Positions 10,852-22,141 are shown, counted from the first letter of the stretch. The stretch is 64,000 nucleotides of DNA from Limnephilus marmoratus (GCA_917880885.1 OU862923.1:23596770-23660769), one strand, 5' to 3'. The notes: a model not told the origin generated them from the letters alone. Numbers and translations are program-made.

Positions 10852-11330
10852 ACTTCTTGGGAGGCGGGTTGGGTACCGCCGCCCCGAGAACCATTTAGTG
10901 GATAACCATTATCCCTGCCATAGGTCACCCAAAGTGGTTCGCTACGTTTGGTGACTTAGCAGGGGTGCCCGGGTTCATGGGGTGAGGTTTATCTAAGTCT
11001 TGGCGTCCAATGCGTTTGGCCACCTACTGCATGGCGGGTCGGGGAGAGTTTGGTTGAGGGTGACATAGAATAGATCTCTCCAGCTGGACTCTCTCGACCC
11101 ATCGCGATCGCCTTGCAATGCAGTGGAAGAGGTGAGTTCATACGCCCATTACTCCTAGACACATTGACCCCCAGATTCCTATCCACCCCACACACATTTT
11201 TCCTTTCCAGAACTTACTCTTTCTCCTCTCCTTAAAAAAACCTGCACACAGCATCCCCAAAGATGACAAAGACCCGAGGAAAATGTTTTTTCTCAGGGCC
11301 TCCTGTGTGGATCCAATGTAATAAAAAACT
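10852..11330 (+). repeat. Dispersed repeat family B, copy 1
   Basis: Starts GGGAGGCGGGTTGGGTACCG. Other conserved blocks are CCATAGGTCACCC, GTGGTTCGCTACGTTTGGTG, CCGGGTTCATGGGG, and a 3' block CCCCAAAGATGACA followed by an imperfect palindrome around CCTGAGG...CTCAGGG. Further copies or pieces lie at 16010, 18455, 36648, 38690, 45165, 45716, 50380, 53262 and 58163. No tRNA promoter boxes and no protein are seen; SINE-like, class unknown. Confidence 0.75.
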
Positions 11331-11505
11331 TCTATCTTCCGTGAGTGTTTTCCTTCCAAAAAACAATTTGTTGCCATTATAAGATTTAGAAATCATTTTG
11401 CCTTTTATGTAAAAACCTCTAGCCAAAACATAATATATTGTTCACGTTTATATAAAAAAAATTGAAAAATGTTTAATTTATTTGGTGCTGAAATGTATTC
11501 ATCTA

Positions 11506-12021
11506 CTAGCTGGTACCCGGCATGCGTTGCTATGCCATTTAATAAAGAAATTGTTTCTTCCTGCGTGTCCTTTCCCATTCGTCCCATTCTCCTTCCGTCT
11601 CCCCTTCCTCTCCCGCGTCCCCTTCCCCCCTCGCGTTCCCACTCCGCCTCCTCCACCTTCCCTCTTCCCACTCCACTCCACCCTGTACAGCGAACCCCCC
11701 TCCCGAGTTCCCCTCTCCCCTCCCTGGTTTCCTTCCCCCTTTCCCGCGAACCCCCCACCCGAGTTCCTTCCCCCCTTCCCCTCCCGCATTCCATGCACTC
11801 AGTCCCGGTGCATTCAGTTATCAAACAGCTCACGTGCAACCTATTGCCAATTTCATAAAGCCAGAGCTCACCAGTAGTTTTATACAAACCTTGACCTGAC
11901 AATAACGAACACAAATAAAAAAGAATTATCCAATTTCGTGCAGTCGTTCGGAAGTTATGCGCGTATATACATTTCGGGGATTCATTTTATTTATAGGTAT
12001 AGAGTATAGAAGATAGATAGA
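11506..12021 (-). mobile_element. Non-autonomous Helitron-like element, copy 1
   Basis: On the minus strand the 3' end shows a hairpin GGCAT/ATGCC, a 9-nt spacer and terminal CTAG followed by T, the classic Helitron 3' end. The 5' end lies in a TCTATC-type microsatellite near 12013-12021, preceded by A on that strand. Inside is a G-rich (minus) or C-rich (plus) region of degenerate GGGAAC/GGGGGAGG blocks. No Rep/helicase is encoded; the long frames here follow from the biased composition. Related pieces are at 14698, 16745, 20609 and 51258. Confidence 0.7.
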
Positions 12022-12755
12022 TATTAGTTGATACGGGAAATAACCCAAATAATATGATAGTAAAATTGCGAATAACACCAGTGTAATTATAGTTCTGCAA
12101 AAGTTTTTTGAGTGAACAAAATTAAACACAGTTATTAAATTGTACCCTAATTATCACCAAACTAATTAAATATGGTTTGTGCTTTAACCCAGTACTCGGG
12201 ATGCTTTTATGTTGAACCTGCATGTAGTGTTTAAATTCACCTGCAAGCGGATATGACGTAAATATCCGCATTTATGTAGCTTAATTGAACGCATGATCAC
12301 CCCGCAGGCCAACTAACACACAACAGGGTATACGTTGGACACTAGGGGTCGGTACTGGATAGGGGTAGGCATTGCGCATCCAGGGAATTATAAAGGTATC
12401 CGGTACGTTTGTTTGCGTTCCGTGTTGGTTTTAACGTGTTAACGCGCCGGGGAATTGAGAATTTAACGATTTTTATATTCAATTCGATTCAATCCACGTA
12501 GAAAATACAACAAGTGTTTGAGGTACAAATGGTACTGGTAGTTTGTCTGAATGTGTAAATTTGTAATTTGTGGATAATTCGAATCAAAAATTATAAAAAT
12601 ACAGTGATTGATTTTTTTGAATTTATACCATGTTGCACACTACTTCCTTTTTTTTAGCCTATGTTTTTAAATAACGTTAAAGTATCCACCTTGAATACAA
12701 AAGTGTAGATTGTGGTGAAAAGTGAATAAATACTTAGTTTTAACGACTTTTATTG
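12022..12755. other. No gene; left part of a split repeat tail at the end
   Basis: AT-rich. The segment at about 12715-12759, read on the minus strand, continues the Penelope-like tail that resumes at 13764, so the TTAA element between them interrupts it. Confidence 0.4.
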
Positions 12756-12759
12756 TTAA

Positions 12760-13759
12760 GGGGTTACATGGATCTGAAATTTTTTTAATTTTTTTCTCTG
12801 CCTAAATACTACAAAATGTCCAGAATATTCTCCAAAAGTTTCACGTCAATCGGAGTAAAAGTCTAGGAGAAAAAGTCTTTGCCAATCTCCAGCCCCGTTG
12901 GGAAAGACCTTGAAACTTGAAACACCACTTTTGAAGTCGGTAGGCAAGATTTCTCAGAAACTAATGCACCGATCTCATTGAAATTTGGCACACTTCCTCA
13001 AAATAGTATAACGATTGATCCTTACTTAATCAATCTGCCATGCTATTTAAGGATGTCACGGATATTGAAAATAAGAAGAAGAATTAGAGTTCACTGAATT
13101 TATATATTTAAATTTCACATTGTCTTACAGCAATACGCGAAAATAAATGTAACTGAAGGGTCAAGCGTGTGGACAGTTAAACTACGCAACACAATCAGCC
13201 TGGACCAGCGAGCGTCAAGAAAATTCGAATCCTTGCGTTTCTATTAGCAGCCGGTAGAAAATACTTGAGTCCGAGTGTTGTCATGCTAAGAATAATGTTT
13301 TTTGGCTGTTGCATGTTGTGCGTAGTCACTGTCTACAATAGCATTAACCAGTCCCTGAACGAAGGAATTTTTTTTTCGACTACAAATAATTTTACAAGGC
13401 TATGAGTAGTGTAAATAGTACTAAAAATTGAATTATTTTGCACACAACTCAAAATTTAATTTTTTTTTATGAAAAATCCTCCGTTCAGGGAAAGCTTATA
13501 CTTATCTACTAACAGAAAAAATGTTTTTTTTTTTTATTTTCAGATGAAGCTATGGTGAGTTATCCTGCCTAACGCGAGGACACGTTTTTTAGGGGTCTCC
13601 GGAAACCAGGCCCCACCGGCTGAATTTTCCGATTTTTTATGATTTTTTTTCAATTAGTTAAGGAGTTGTTCTTTTATATGCTAATGATTCATAAATTAAA
13701 TTTTAAAAAAAAATAGAGAAAATATGCTTTTTTCTTGGCTACGATACCCATGTAACCCC
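12760..13759. mobile_element. 1000-bp TTAA-flanked (piggyBac-like) non-autonomous element
   Basis: Inverted ends GGGGTTACATGG (12760-12771) and CCATGTAACCCC (13748-13759) are each flanked by TTAA (12756-12759 and 13760-13763). TTAA duplication is the signature of piggyBac-type transposases. No transposase frame is present, so it would need enzyme from elsewhere. Superfamily is inferred from the target site and the G/C-rich ends only. Confidence 0.75.
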
Positions 13760-13763
13760 TTAA

Positions 13764-13815
13764 AAAACTAAAATGTTTTGAAAACAATTCTTACTTCATC
13801 AGGGTTTACTTAAAA
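13764..13815 (-). repeat. Penelope/LINE-like tail, right part, minus strand
   Basis: The minus strand reads CCCTGATGAAGTAAGAATTG, TTTTCAAAACATTTTAG, then joins across the TTAA element to AATAAAAGTCGTTAAAAC. It matches the arrangement at 581 and 8993. Confidence 0.4.
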
Positions 13816-14170
13816 ACTTTTTACATGCTGATCCGCTTTGCGGAGAGCATATTTACAAATTAATAACGACTTGTACGTTGAGACGACGTTAGAACTTTCT
13901 AGAAGGTAGGAAAATAAGGTAGCATAAAAACCTACTGAAGGCTAATTAAGTAAATACTAGTTAAGTGTCTCTTGTCCACATTAAACTTTCCACTGTGCAC
14001 CGATTGTTTATTACATCTCGTAATTTCACAATCAAGATACAATACACACTGAACACTGCTTGCACGTTGAAGATTGTCAATACACTGACCTTGTGATTTC
14101 ACGTATGCAGGTAGTGGAATTAGGTAAGATGGTATGGGCACATAAGACGGAGACCGTCAGACCACACAGT
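13816..14170. other. No supported gene
   Basis: No motif-bearing frame; nothing recognised. Confidence 0.4.
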
Positions 14171-14171
14171 G

Positions 14172-14395
14172 AAGCAGGCAATGTATATATGGAGTTTCAT
14201 TGACAGTCATCCAGAGGAAGACCGAAGAACTCCTGGATGACTCAATGCTCCAAAATTCTTCAGAGAAACGGTCTGGATGAAGGCGATACTCAAAACAGAA
14301 GAAATTACAACCTGAGAACGAGAAGAGCCGACCCCAACAGCCTACCTAGGCAATGAGTTGGAACAGCGCAAGGAAGAAGAAGAAGAAGAAGATGT
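14172..14395 (+). pseudogene. LINE ORF2 C-terminal remnant with (GAA)n tail
   Basis: Pieces read as GRPKNSW (about 14214), then RTRRADPNSLPRQ and VGTAQG before a GAAGAAGAAGAAGAA tail at 14372-14392. The ADP...W/VG...G(R)n ending is familiar from the C terminus of endonuclease-type LINEs in animals. Frameshifts and a stop interrupt it. Clade (RTE or relative) is uncertain. Confidence 0.5.
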
Positions 14396-14644
14396 AGTGG
14401 AATTAGGTGGGTTTGATTTTAGAAAAAGGTCAGGAATATTTACAATTTTCAATGATTCTTCAAGTGCATCATTTCAATTAATTTTCGCTCACAGAAGAAA
14501 TATACACTTCAATATATTGTAACCATAGGTAAATACATACTTAAACCTTATATAACTTTTGCTTTTAGAGCTCTATGTACATTCAATTTTAAAATTTATT
14601 GAAAGAGAAACTCTGAAATTGGTGACGGCAAACTTCAAATGTTT

Positions 14645-14697
14645 GAATTTTTGATAATGATATCCTCACTGGGATCTCCCATGCTGAGGATTTCATG
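14645..14697 (-). repeat. LINE 3' UTR fragment
   Basis: On the minus strand this carries ATGAAATCCTCAGCA and GATCCCAGTGAGGATATCAT, nearly the same as the 3' UTR of the LINE piece at 57160-57205. It marks a 3'-end-only copy of that family. Confidence 0.7.
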
Positions 14698-14860
14698 GGG
14701 GGATGGCTCGGACGGTGGAAGAAGAACACGGAAGGGGAACGCGGGGTAGGAAGGGGAACGCGGGAAGAAAAGGGGTCACGAGAGGGAAACGGGGCGGGAA
14801 CGGGGAGGCATGGGAAAGGACACGCAATTCCTGGTACTCACTATCGTTTTATAATTACTT
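14698..14860 (+). mobile_element. Helitron-like fragment
   Basis: G-rich GGAAGGGGAACGCGGG blocks followed by GGGAAAGGACACGCAATTC correspond to the plus-oriented version of the family at 11506. The terminal CTAG is not preserved. Confidence 0.5.
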
Positions 14861-16005
14861 GAAGACTATCTAATTCAATTGCCATTTCTTACCCAAAATT
14901 GAAAAGTGTTGATAAATCACTGAATTTTTTAAGAATTTATGTTTCAACAAATCATTTGAGTGATTTTTCACAAAAACGGCGCTATACAAATTATCCAATT
15001 ATTATTATTATTATTATTACAGTAGGAACCGCCATAATACTGTGAAAACAGGTGAAAATCACAAACTCTATGAAAAAATTATCTTCATCTTGTTGTGAAT
15101 CTCATTAGATATAGAGTAGGATATTTGAATAGAACTTCAATAGATATTGCTTACTTCACAGTGCACATTTAAGTCCGATTGCTCGTTGTACGTAGTATAT
15201 ACTAAAGCAAGGTTTTCACATACAGCTTTGTTTCACGTTTTCCTTTCCAGTGAACAAGTCTATATCCGTATCCGGACACGTGCACCTTCGGAGAAGCGGA
15301 CTCATTGGAAGGTTAAAAAAATGCGAATAAGGTTTTTGTACGTGAGAACTTAGCTTAACAACTCATACATGGTAAGATAAGTTTCTCAATTTGGGAACAT
15401 TCTTGGCAGATTTTATAAAATCTTTAGTTGTTATGCCTACAATACACGACATCTTTTTTCAGCCCGATTCCAATTAGAGACCAAAGTCAACATTTTTCGC
15501 TTTACGCGATCGCAATTTTCATATTTATTTTCATATCTACGATTTCAATTTCATTAATTTGCATTAGGTACACCCAACACCTCCTTAAATCCGAGCATCA
15601 AGATCGTACAACATCAAGTTTCGCAATGATGACGTTAGAGTTCACCGTTTGACAAACAGTTTCTGTTTATGACATCCAGATAAAAATAGTTTTGCCACCC
15701 TGTTTCGATCTAGAGTAGATTTCGATATTCTTAGATTTAGATAAAAAAAAATTGTAACCAACAGGTAATAAATAGGTTTAAATTCCGCCCTGCACAAGTA
15801 AAATTTATTTAATAATTTGTGCTAATTCACAATTTATTTATTCAAAATAATATGTAGTGTACTTGCGATATGTTCCAGAGCTGGAGATACTTTCAGAATC
15901 GCCCTGATGTAAGACCACAATTCAGAATTGAAACGTTGCATGAAATGACTTTTCCCTTCTCCTTCCTCCCACCCTGTTACCTTCAGCCTCTCAACAAACC
16001 TCTAC
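14861..16005. other. No supported gene
   Basis: Contains a short (ATT)n run at 15000-15019. Frames at 15147-15353 and 15428-15652 have no recognisable motif. Confidence 0.4.
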
Positions 16006-16009
16006 TCGA

Positions 16010-16520
16010 GATGTTTGTTGAGAGGGAGGCGGGTATTGGTACCGCTGCCTCGGGAACCATTTATTGGATAACCAACACCTCTGCCATAGGTCACCCCAAG
16101 TGGTTCGCTACGTTTGGTGACTTAGTAGGCGTGCCCGGGTTCATGGGACGAGGTTTGTCCAGGTCTTGGCGGCCGATGCGTCTGTCCAACTATCGTGTGG
16201 TGGGCAGGATCGAGAGAGACTGGTTGAGGGAGGTCTTTTATCCTCTCCAGTCGGAATTTCTCGACCCATTGCCTTGCACCGCGGTAGGAGGGATCTTCAC
16301 TTCTGGACACACTGACCCCCAGATTCCGACCCGCTCTTTACACCTTTTTCCTTCCCAGAACTTCCTCTCCTAACTTCTTTCCAACCCTCCACACAGCATA
16401 CCCTAAGATGACATAGGCCCTGAGGGAAATTATTTTCCTCAGGGCCTCCAGTGCGGAGCTAATGTAAAAAAAGATGTCATAGTCTCACTGGCTCTAGATT
16501 GGGAGTAGTTCGGATATATT
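16010..16520 (+). repeat. Dispersed repeat family B, copy 2
   Basis: Good copy with all family B blocks: GGGAGGCGGGTATTGGTACC, GGTCACCCCAAGTGGTTCGC, TAAGATGACATAGGCCCTGA. It continues at about 16480 with CATAGTCTCACTGGCTCTAG and GGGAGTAGTT, a block that otherwise ends SINE family A, so the two families share a 3' end here. The 167-codon frame through it (15870-16373) is a by-product of the repeat. Confidence 0.75.
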
Positions 16521-16744
16521 CTTCACATTCTGAGAGTTTTTTCTGCTTTCGAAAATATACGGCGGCTTTATGGGATAGATACCTATAAAATATATACATA
16601 TATATATAAAAATCAAAATATGCTTGCTTCATTCACTCATATGCACCCTATGAGTGAATGAAATATATATGCATTGCTAAATCATTCATCCGATTAAGAT
16701 GAAACTTTGGGGATTTGATGTGCGCATGCCCGCGACGGTTTCTA

Positions 16745-17019
16745 TTTACAGTAGTGAGCACTGGCATTATCAAATTTGTATGAAAAATTGCAAAAGGTGG
16801 TAAGTAAGCTGTTTGAAAACTAAATGTACCGGGACTAAATGTATGGAATCCGGGAAGGGGGAGTGGAACTCAAGAGTAGGGTTCGCGGACGGGGGAAGCG
16901 GGAGAGTACGCGGGAGAGAAAGGGGTGGCGGAAGGAGAACGGGACGAATGGGAAAGGACACGCAGCGAGAAAAAAAACATTATTAAGTGTCATAGAAACG
17001 CATGCCGGGAACTCGCTAG
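16745..17019 (+). mobile_element. Helitron-like element, plus orientation
   Basis: Ends ACGCATGCCGGGAACTCG then CTAG (17016-17019) followed by T, the Helitron-type terminus. Upstream are the family's G-rich blocks. The 5' end may extend back to about 16590. No Rep/helicase. Confidence 0.6.
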
Positions 17020-17510
17020 TTTGATATAAATTTTATAACAAAAACCAAAAAATTTTCTCATTATTTTTTGACATTGAAGCCAAAGCAGCAATCTAAATTT
17101 ACAGACATAAAAAAATATAAAAAACGTGAATCGGCAGAGCTTGGTCCCATCTATCAACTTTTATCATCTCCATATAATTTTATGGCTCGCGAGATGTAAA
17201 ACAAAGAGAAAGCTGTTACCCTGATTCATTATCTGAGGCCATTAAAATGTGTACGTTACGTCTAGGAGAAAAATGTTCTACGTCTTGGGAAATATTGTGT
17301 CAGCCGTACTACTGCTGGAATTAAGTACCGACTTACGAACAACATAAACAGGGTGCTAACATTAATACAAGTTGATTTTCAAGGTGATTCCGATACATAT
17401 TATATTTTTTATGTAGGTAAGCATATGGTAGTGACAAGTAGTTCATTAAATTTCAAAATCTGTTTTCAAATTGCATCTAGGTACATTTATACTTCCTAAT
17501 GTTTATTAAG
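17020..17510. other. No supported gene
   Basis: Nothing recognised. Confidence 0.4.
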
Positions 17511-17515
17511 CCTTA

Positions 17516-18041
17516 GTGCCTCCGTAAATGACGCTACTTACAAGATACTCGAGCCTCATGCGCGTAGCACGCGCGTCGCTCATGAGTACCCATAGTACGA
17601 TTTTGCTAGTGTTCGTACACGGCACTACGCGGCGGCTGTCGGTTTGAAGTCAGTTTCACGCTACCGACGGTGCTAGTAGCACGCTTCGCGTTGCATCATT
17701 CGTGTCTGCTGTACCTATTCATTTGACGTTTGACAGAGATGGCGTCTGAACATGAAATTAATGTTAGATTGGTTCGAGAAGTGGAAAAAATGCGTGTTTA
17801 TATAACTATACTTTACCAGAATACATAAGAAAGGATTATTTAGAGGAGAGGGCATGGATTGATGTTGGAAAAAAAAAGTCATTTGACATCGTATTAACTC
17901 CACGGCAGCACGTGAAAAATGATCAAGTTCAGTATATTTCGCCATGTACGGAAACCAGCATTAAAGAGTAGTATATCTGCAGGGTACTTGTGGTTGTGTC
18001 ACAATCAGGTAGTTTGTAAGTATCTCTTTGAACGGAGGGCC
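17516..18041 (+). mobile_element. Harbinger-like derivative with MADF remnant
   Basis: Imperfect inverted ends (GTGCCTCCGTAAATGACG at left; GGCCCTCCGTTCAAAG on the right, complemented) are flanked by TTA on both sides (17513-17515, 18042-18044), as expected for PIF/Harbinger. Inside, around 17738-17890, an ATG is followed by NVRLVREVEK and, in other frames, ILYQN and KKDYLEERAWIDVG. These resemble a MADF/Myb-type DNA-binding domain, which Harbinger elements encode as their second protein. The frame is broken and no DDE transposase is present. A second copy at 46289-49966 is interrupted by a pogo element, and this copy supplies the empty site at TA 17546-17547. Confidence 0.7.
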
Positions 18042-18284
18042 TTACACCACGCATCGAGGGCGGTTCGTATTCTTTGAAAACATTTAAGATAACAACCGGT
18101 AGGACCTTAATTTAACACAAAATTCTTTATTCAGCTAACTAAATAGCTTTAATAATATTTTTTGTGGTGATGCAATCGGATACAACATAGTTTTATGGAT
18201 GCTTCCTCATGCAACTACACCACACTGCAATACGTATTTAAAACATATAAATATTCACGTTTACACGATTAAGAAATATCCTAT

Positions 18285-18335
18285 TATATATATATAAATA
18301 TCCTAATATAAACATATATATATATATATTTTTTT
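18285..18335. repeat. (TA)n microsatellite
   Basis: Runs of TATATA around 18285-18294 and 18316-18329. Confidence 0.8.
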
Positions 18336-18454
18336 TTTTCGTTTTTGGACTGTTTGAGGGTACAGGTGTGGGGAAAACTTGAAATTACATGTGTTTAATC
18401 CTGCGTCCGTATACCGGACGCAGAATGACGGTCGGACGCAGGATTGAATGAAAG

Positions 18455-18562
18455 TGGCACATTAGAAGACGCCCCTGCTAAGTTACTAAATGTAGCGAAC
18501 CATTTGGGACGACCTATGGCAGGGGGATTGGTTATCCAATAAATGGTTCCCGGGCGGCTTTC
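18455..18562 (-). repeat. Family B fragment
   Basis: The minus strand shows GGGAACCATTTATTGGATAA and CATAGGTCGTCCC... GGTTCGCTACATTT. Just before it a perfect hairpin CTGCGTCCG/CGGACGCAG lies at about 18390-18413. Confidence 0.7.
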
Positions 18563-19305
18563 CAATTTTTTTAACACAATTATCTATGTTTTTTAACACA
18601 TATATTATGTTTCTTGAATTTAGAATTACTTTCTTTTGATCCTCATGTATCTGATATCTGAAGTTTTTTTTCAGGAGTTTAAATTTATCGTTACATTCAC
18701 CCCCACATAATGTTGGAAATCTCCCAACAAGCTCAAGAACTTGAAAATGTTCAAGATTTGAAGGTGTGATCTATCTAATGGAAAGTAAAAACCGTGTTTC
18801 TATATTTTTTTGCGTCACAAAATCACAGATTTAACAGGGGCTTTTCTAATATTCAGCTCATTTCACTATTTTTTTAACGGATCATTTGTCGTCAATGTTA
18901 AAATATATAAAACAAACTGTATAAATTTAATTTAGAGAAATTGCTTATCATCAAACTTGAAGTACCCAAGATTTTTAATCTTACATCCTTCAATCGTCCT
19001 TACACCCTTAACCGACAATTTTTAACGGTTTATCATAAATTTGTAAATAATATTGAATACGTATGAATTTGACTCCGCTGTCAGTATGTCCCAGGCACGA
19101 TGAACAACGCGGAGGTAGTTTGACAGTTCAGCGCTTAGCGACGCCTTGTCTATACAGAAGTATTCCCCAATTTTCTCTCTGAATTTTGATACAACTGCAA
19201 ATATTGTTGAAATGAAACTTCTTTAACCCCGTTAGTGATTTGAAATTCACAACTTAGTTCTACACACATACTCGTTTCTAATATAATGCGGTAAATTCGC
19301 ACTTT
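18563..19305. other. No supported gene
   Basis: AT-rich; nothing recognised. Confidence 0.4.
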
Positions 19306-19310
19306 AGCGT

Positions 19311-19395
19311 AGGCCTTCGATAGCGCAGCGGGCAAGGCGCCTAGTCTCAGCGGCCAGAGAGACAGCGAACGGAGGTTCGAATCCTACGAAATCCA
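19311..19395 (+). repeat. tRNA-like SINE head (family F)
   Basis: A-box-like TAGCGCAGCGGG and B-box GGTTCGAATCC are spaced like an internal RNA polymerase III promoter. The cloverleaf is imperfect and an A-rich, (AAATTGA)n-like stretch follows, so this is a SINE head or tRNA pseudogene. Confidence 0.55.
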
Positions 19396-20605
19396 AAAAA
19401 ATAAATTTATTTTTGTGAAATAAATATCCAATCTTCAAACCACTTTAAAATAAACAGGCAAAAGAAAAATCGAAAAACTTGAAAAATTGAACAAATTGAA
19501 AAATTGAAAAAATTGACTTGACTTGTCTAATCTTAAGAATAACTTATAACTCAGTTTCCAAGTGATTCTCCATTATTCAAATAAGTTGAATTTTGTTTTG
19601 TTTTTAACAACTAGTTACAATAATTCTAGATACATTATCCAAATAATAAAATTGTTTGATAGTAGATAAATACTTATAATTACATAACACCGAACTTACA
19701 ACTTATTGTTTTTTGCATTCACATTGTAATTTAAGAACTTATAATATAATATAGCATTAAAATGTACACTACTCTTCCAGACACAAGCTAATGCTTCCAT
19801 GGAAGAGTGGTATTAAGATATTTGAACATGAACATGTAATCTAAATGTAGATTATATTCTATATGCTAAAATAAAAAAAAATAAAAGAAAAGAAAGCGGC
19901 ATCTAGCGACTTTTTAGTTTCTCTTCTACCGCGTGTGAATTACACACTCTGATTTTTTTTTAAATAATATGTAGATGTTGACTAGTAGCATGTCGGTACG
20001 TTGGTATGGTTACGTGGTTTGAACGCCATCAACATACGTTCAGAATAAAAATTAGACAGTGTAATTAAAAAAAAAGCAGAAGTATTTTCTTCTAATACAG
20101 ATAGTAAAAAAAATCGTTAAAATAGGTTTTGTTTTGGAAAAGAAAAAGGGAAATACGAATGGATCAGTGACAGCAAACAATTTGGTAAAAAACCTATTGT
20201 TAAAATTTCTCGGCGACCTGGTTTTCTCTTAATGCATGCAAAAAAGATGGGTTAACTTTCAGTGGATTTGATTACAGAAAACGACAATCAAATTGATAAC
20301 CTTACTTTTCCTTAGATGAACGTATCATCGAAGCGTTCTTCCCGCGAGGTATTTCACCTCAAAACCATAAATAAGTAAAAACAAAAAGGTACAGACCAAT
20401 TAGATTTGTTTATCTCACCCTGTATTTAGTATTTAGTAAATGGTCGGTCTCCTGAAAGAATTTTAATTGTTGTTTTAAATGCAAATTTGTAAGATATATG
20501 AATGCTTCGATAAATCACAACGATGGCAGTTTCATTGCGCAAAGGAATAGCGATTAAGATTTTGTTTTGATCACCAGTGTAAAATTTGCATCAACATGAT
20601 GTTTA
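19396..20605. other. No supported gene; A-rich repeat tails
   Basis: GAAAAATTGA-type simple repeat at about 19470-19515. A hairpin CTCTTCCA/TGGAAGAG at about 19770-19808 lies ahead of an AATAAAAAAAAATAAAAG run at 19870, which looks like a retroposon 3' end. No coding motif. Confidence 0.4.
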
Positions 20606-20608
20606 TGA

Positions 20609-21060
20609 ATTACTAACTGGTCCCGGCATGCGTTGCTCTGCCATTTAATAAAGAAATTGTTTCTCCCTAAGTGTCCTTTCCCATTCGTCCCGTTCCCCTT
20701 CCGCCTCCCCTTCTTCTCCTGCGTCCTCTTCCCCTCTCGCGTTCCCACTTCGTCACGAACCCTCTCCCGAGTTCCCCTCCCCCCTTTCAGGTCCCCCTCC
20801 CCCCTCCCAGATTCCCCTCCCCCTCCCTGGTTCCCCTCCCCCATCTCTCCCTCCCTCTCGCTTTCCATTGCAATAGCCGCTTCCTCGCGTGCCACCAATA
20901 GCAATTTTTTTATACAAATTTCATAATGCCAGAGCTCACCGAAAGTTTTATAAAAACCTTGTCCTGACAATAACGAACACACAAAAAAAGAATTGTTCAA
21001 TTTGGTGCTGTCGTTCGAAAGTTATGCGCTTAGCAACACATTCAGCGATTCATTTTTATA
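20609..21060 (-). mobile_element. Helitron-like element, copy 2
   Basis: Minus strand: hairpin GGCAGAGCAACGCATGCC, then GGGACCAG and TTAG at the end (one base off CTAG). The 5' side carries TATAAAAATGAATCGCTGAA, matching copies at 11506 and 51258. A long inverted-repeat element begins directly at its 5' end. Confidence 0.6.
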
Positions 21061-22141
21061 TCTCTTGACAGGCCAAGATGCCAAACAGGACGTCCGTAAC
21101 CGTGGGGGTCGGCTGATGACCCCATATTTTTTTTTAAACTTTTAAACCAAAGAAAACACCTTTTCTTTTTTTGATTTTTTTTAATTTTTTTTTGTGTTTT
21201 ATGTTTCAGGGAATATTACCTACCTATATTTGACAAAATATTTTTTCCTGCGATCAACGATTTTTTCACATTTTTTTAAATGGCATATTATGTATTAATC
21301 CTTTGCGCAGGAATACCTAAAATACTAAAAATATATTTCATGTATTTAAGTAGATATAAGAAGGATAGTTATTTTGGGGTCTACCTTCGGCACCAGTTGG
21401 CTGCGGAAGGGATATACGAGTATAAGATAAGATGAGAAAAGATACATCAATTATAACTAATTAGCCCAGACCAGTAAAAATCACGAGATAATCATAGAGG
21501 CGCTATTGCGTACTAATATCTCGTCGAAACTTAATATATATTAGTGCGCAGGGACCGGATTAGGTAGTTTCCGGTCATTCGGCGTAAGAGCATTGGGGTC
21601 AAATTGGTCTATAAGTAGAGTTAGTATGATCTAACTAGAATGAATTCATTTATCTATTTATATTATTTATCTATAAAAAGTATGCTTACATTAGGTTTTT
21701 CGATGCATGTCTCACTAGGATATACTTGTGTCGAGACGCGCGCAGAGGCACATAAATTAATATCATAGATACAAGAATATTTCAGGTTAAATACATATTA
21801 ACTCTCCCGCAGTCAACTGGCGCCGAAAGTTGACCTTAAAATTACTATCCTGCTTATATCTTCTTAAACATGAAAAATATATTTTAGTATTTTAGGTATT
21901 CCTGCGCAAAGGATTAATACATAATGTGCCATTTAAAAAAATGTGATAAAATCGCTGATCGCAGGAAAAAATATTTGGTCAAATATAGGTAATATTCCCT
22001 GCTCAATAAATGGACAAATAACAAAAAAAGCAAAAAAAGAAAAAGGGATTTTTATGGTTTAAATGCCCATAAGATTCATGGGGTCATCGGCCGACCCACA
22101 TGGTTACGGACGTTATGTTTGGCATCTTGGCCTGTCGAGAG
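21061..22141. mobile_element. Long inverted-repeat (foldback-type) element
   Basis: The outer ends read CTCTTGACAGGCCAAGATGC (21062 on) and its near complement ending at 22140. The arms stay complementary inward for about 350 bp each, with blocks such as CCTTTGCGCAGGAATACCTA and its complement (21301-21320/21898-21917), reaching about 21424 and 21795. Only about 370 bp separate them. No frame inside encodes a transposase. Flanking bases do not give a clean target duplication. Confidence 0.8.

Noticed and set aside
11405..11914. Frames of 99-169 codons in the C/G-rich block, and similar ones at 20554-21000 and 51285-51918
   Set aside because: Low-complexity G/R/E- or P/S-rich translations of the Helitron-like family's biased interior, present in several frames.
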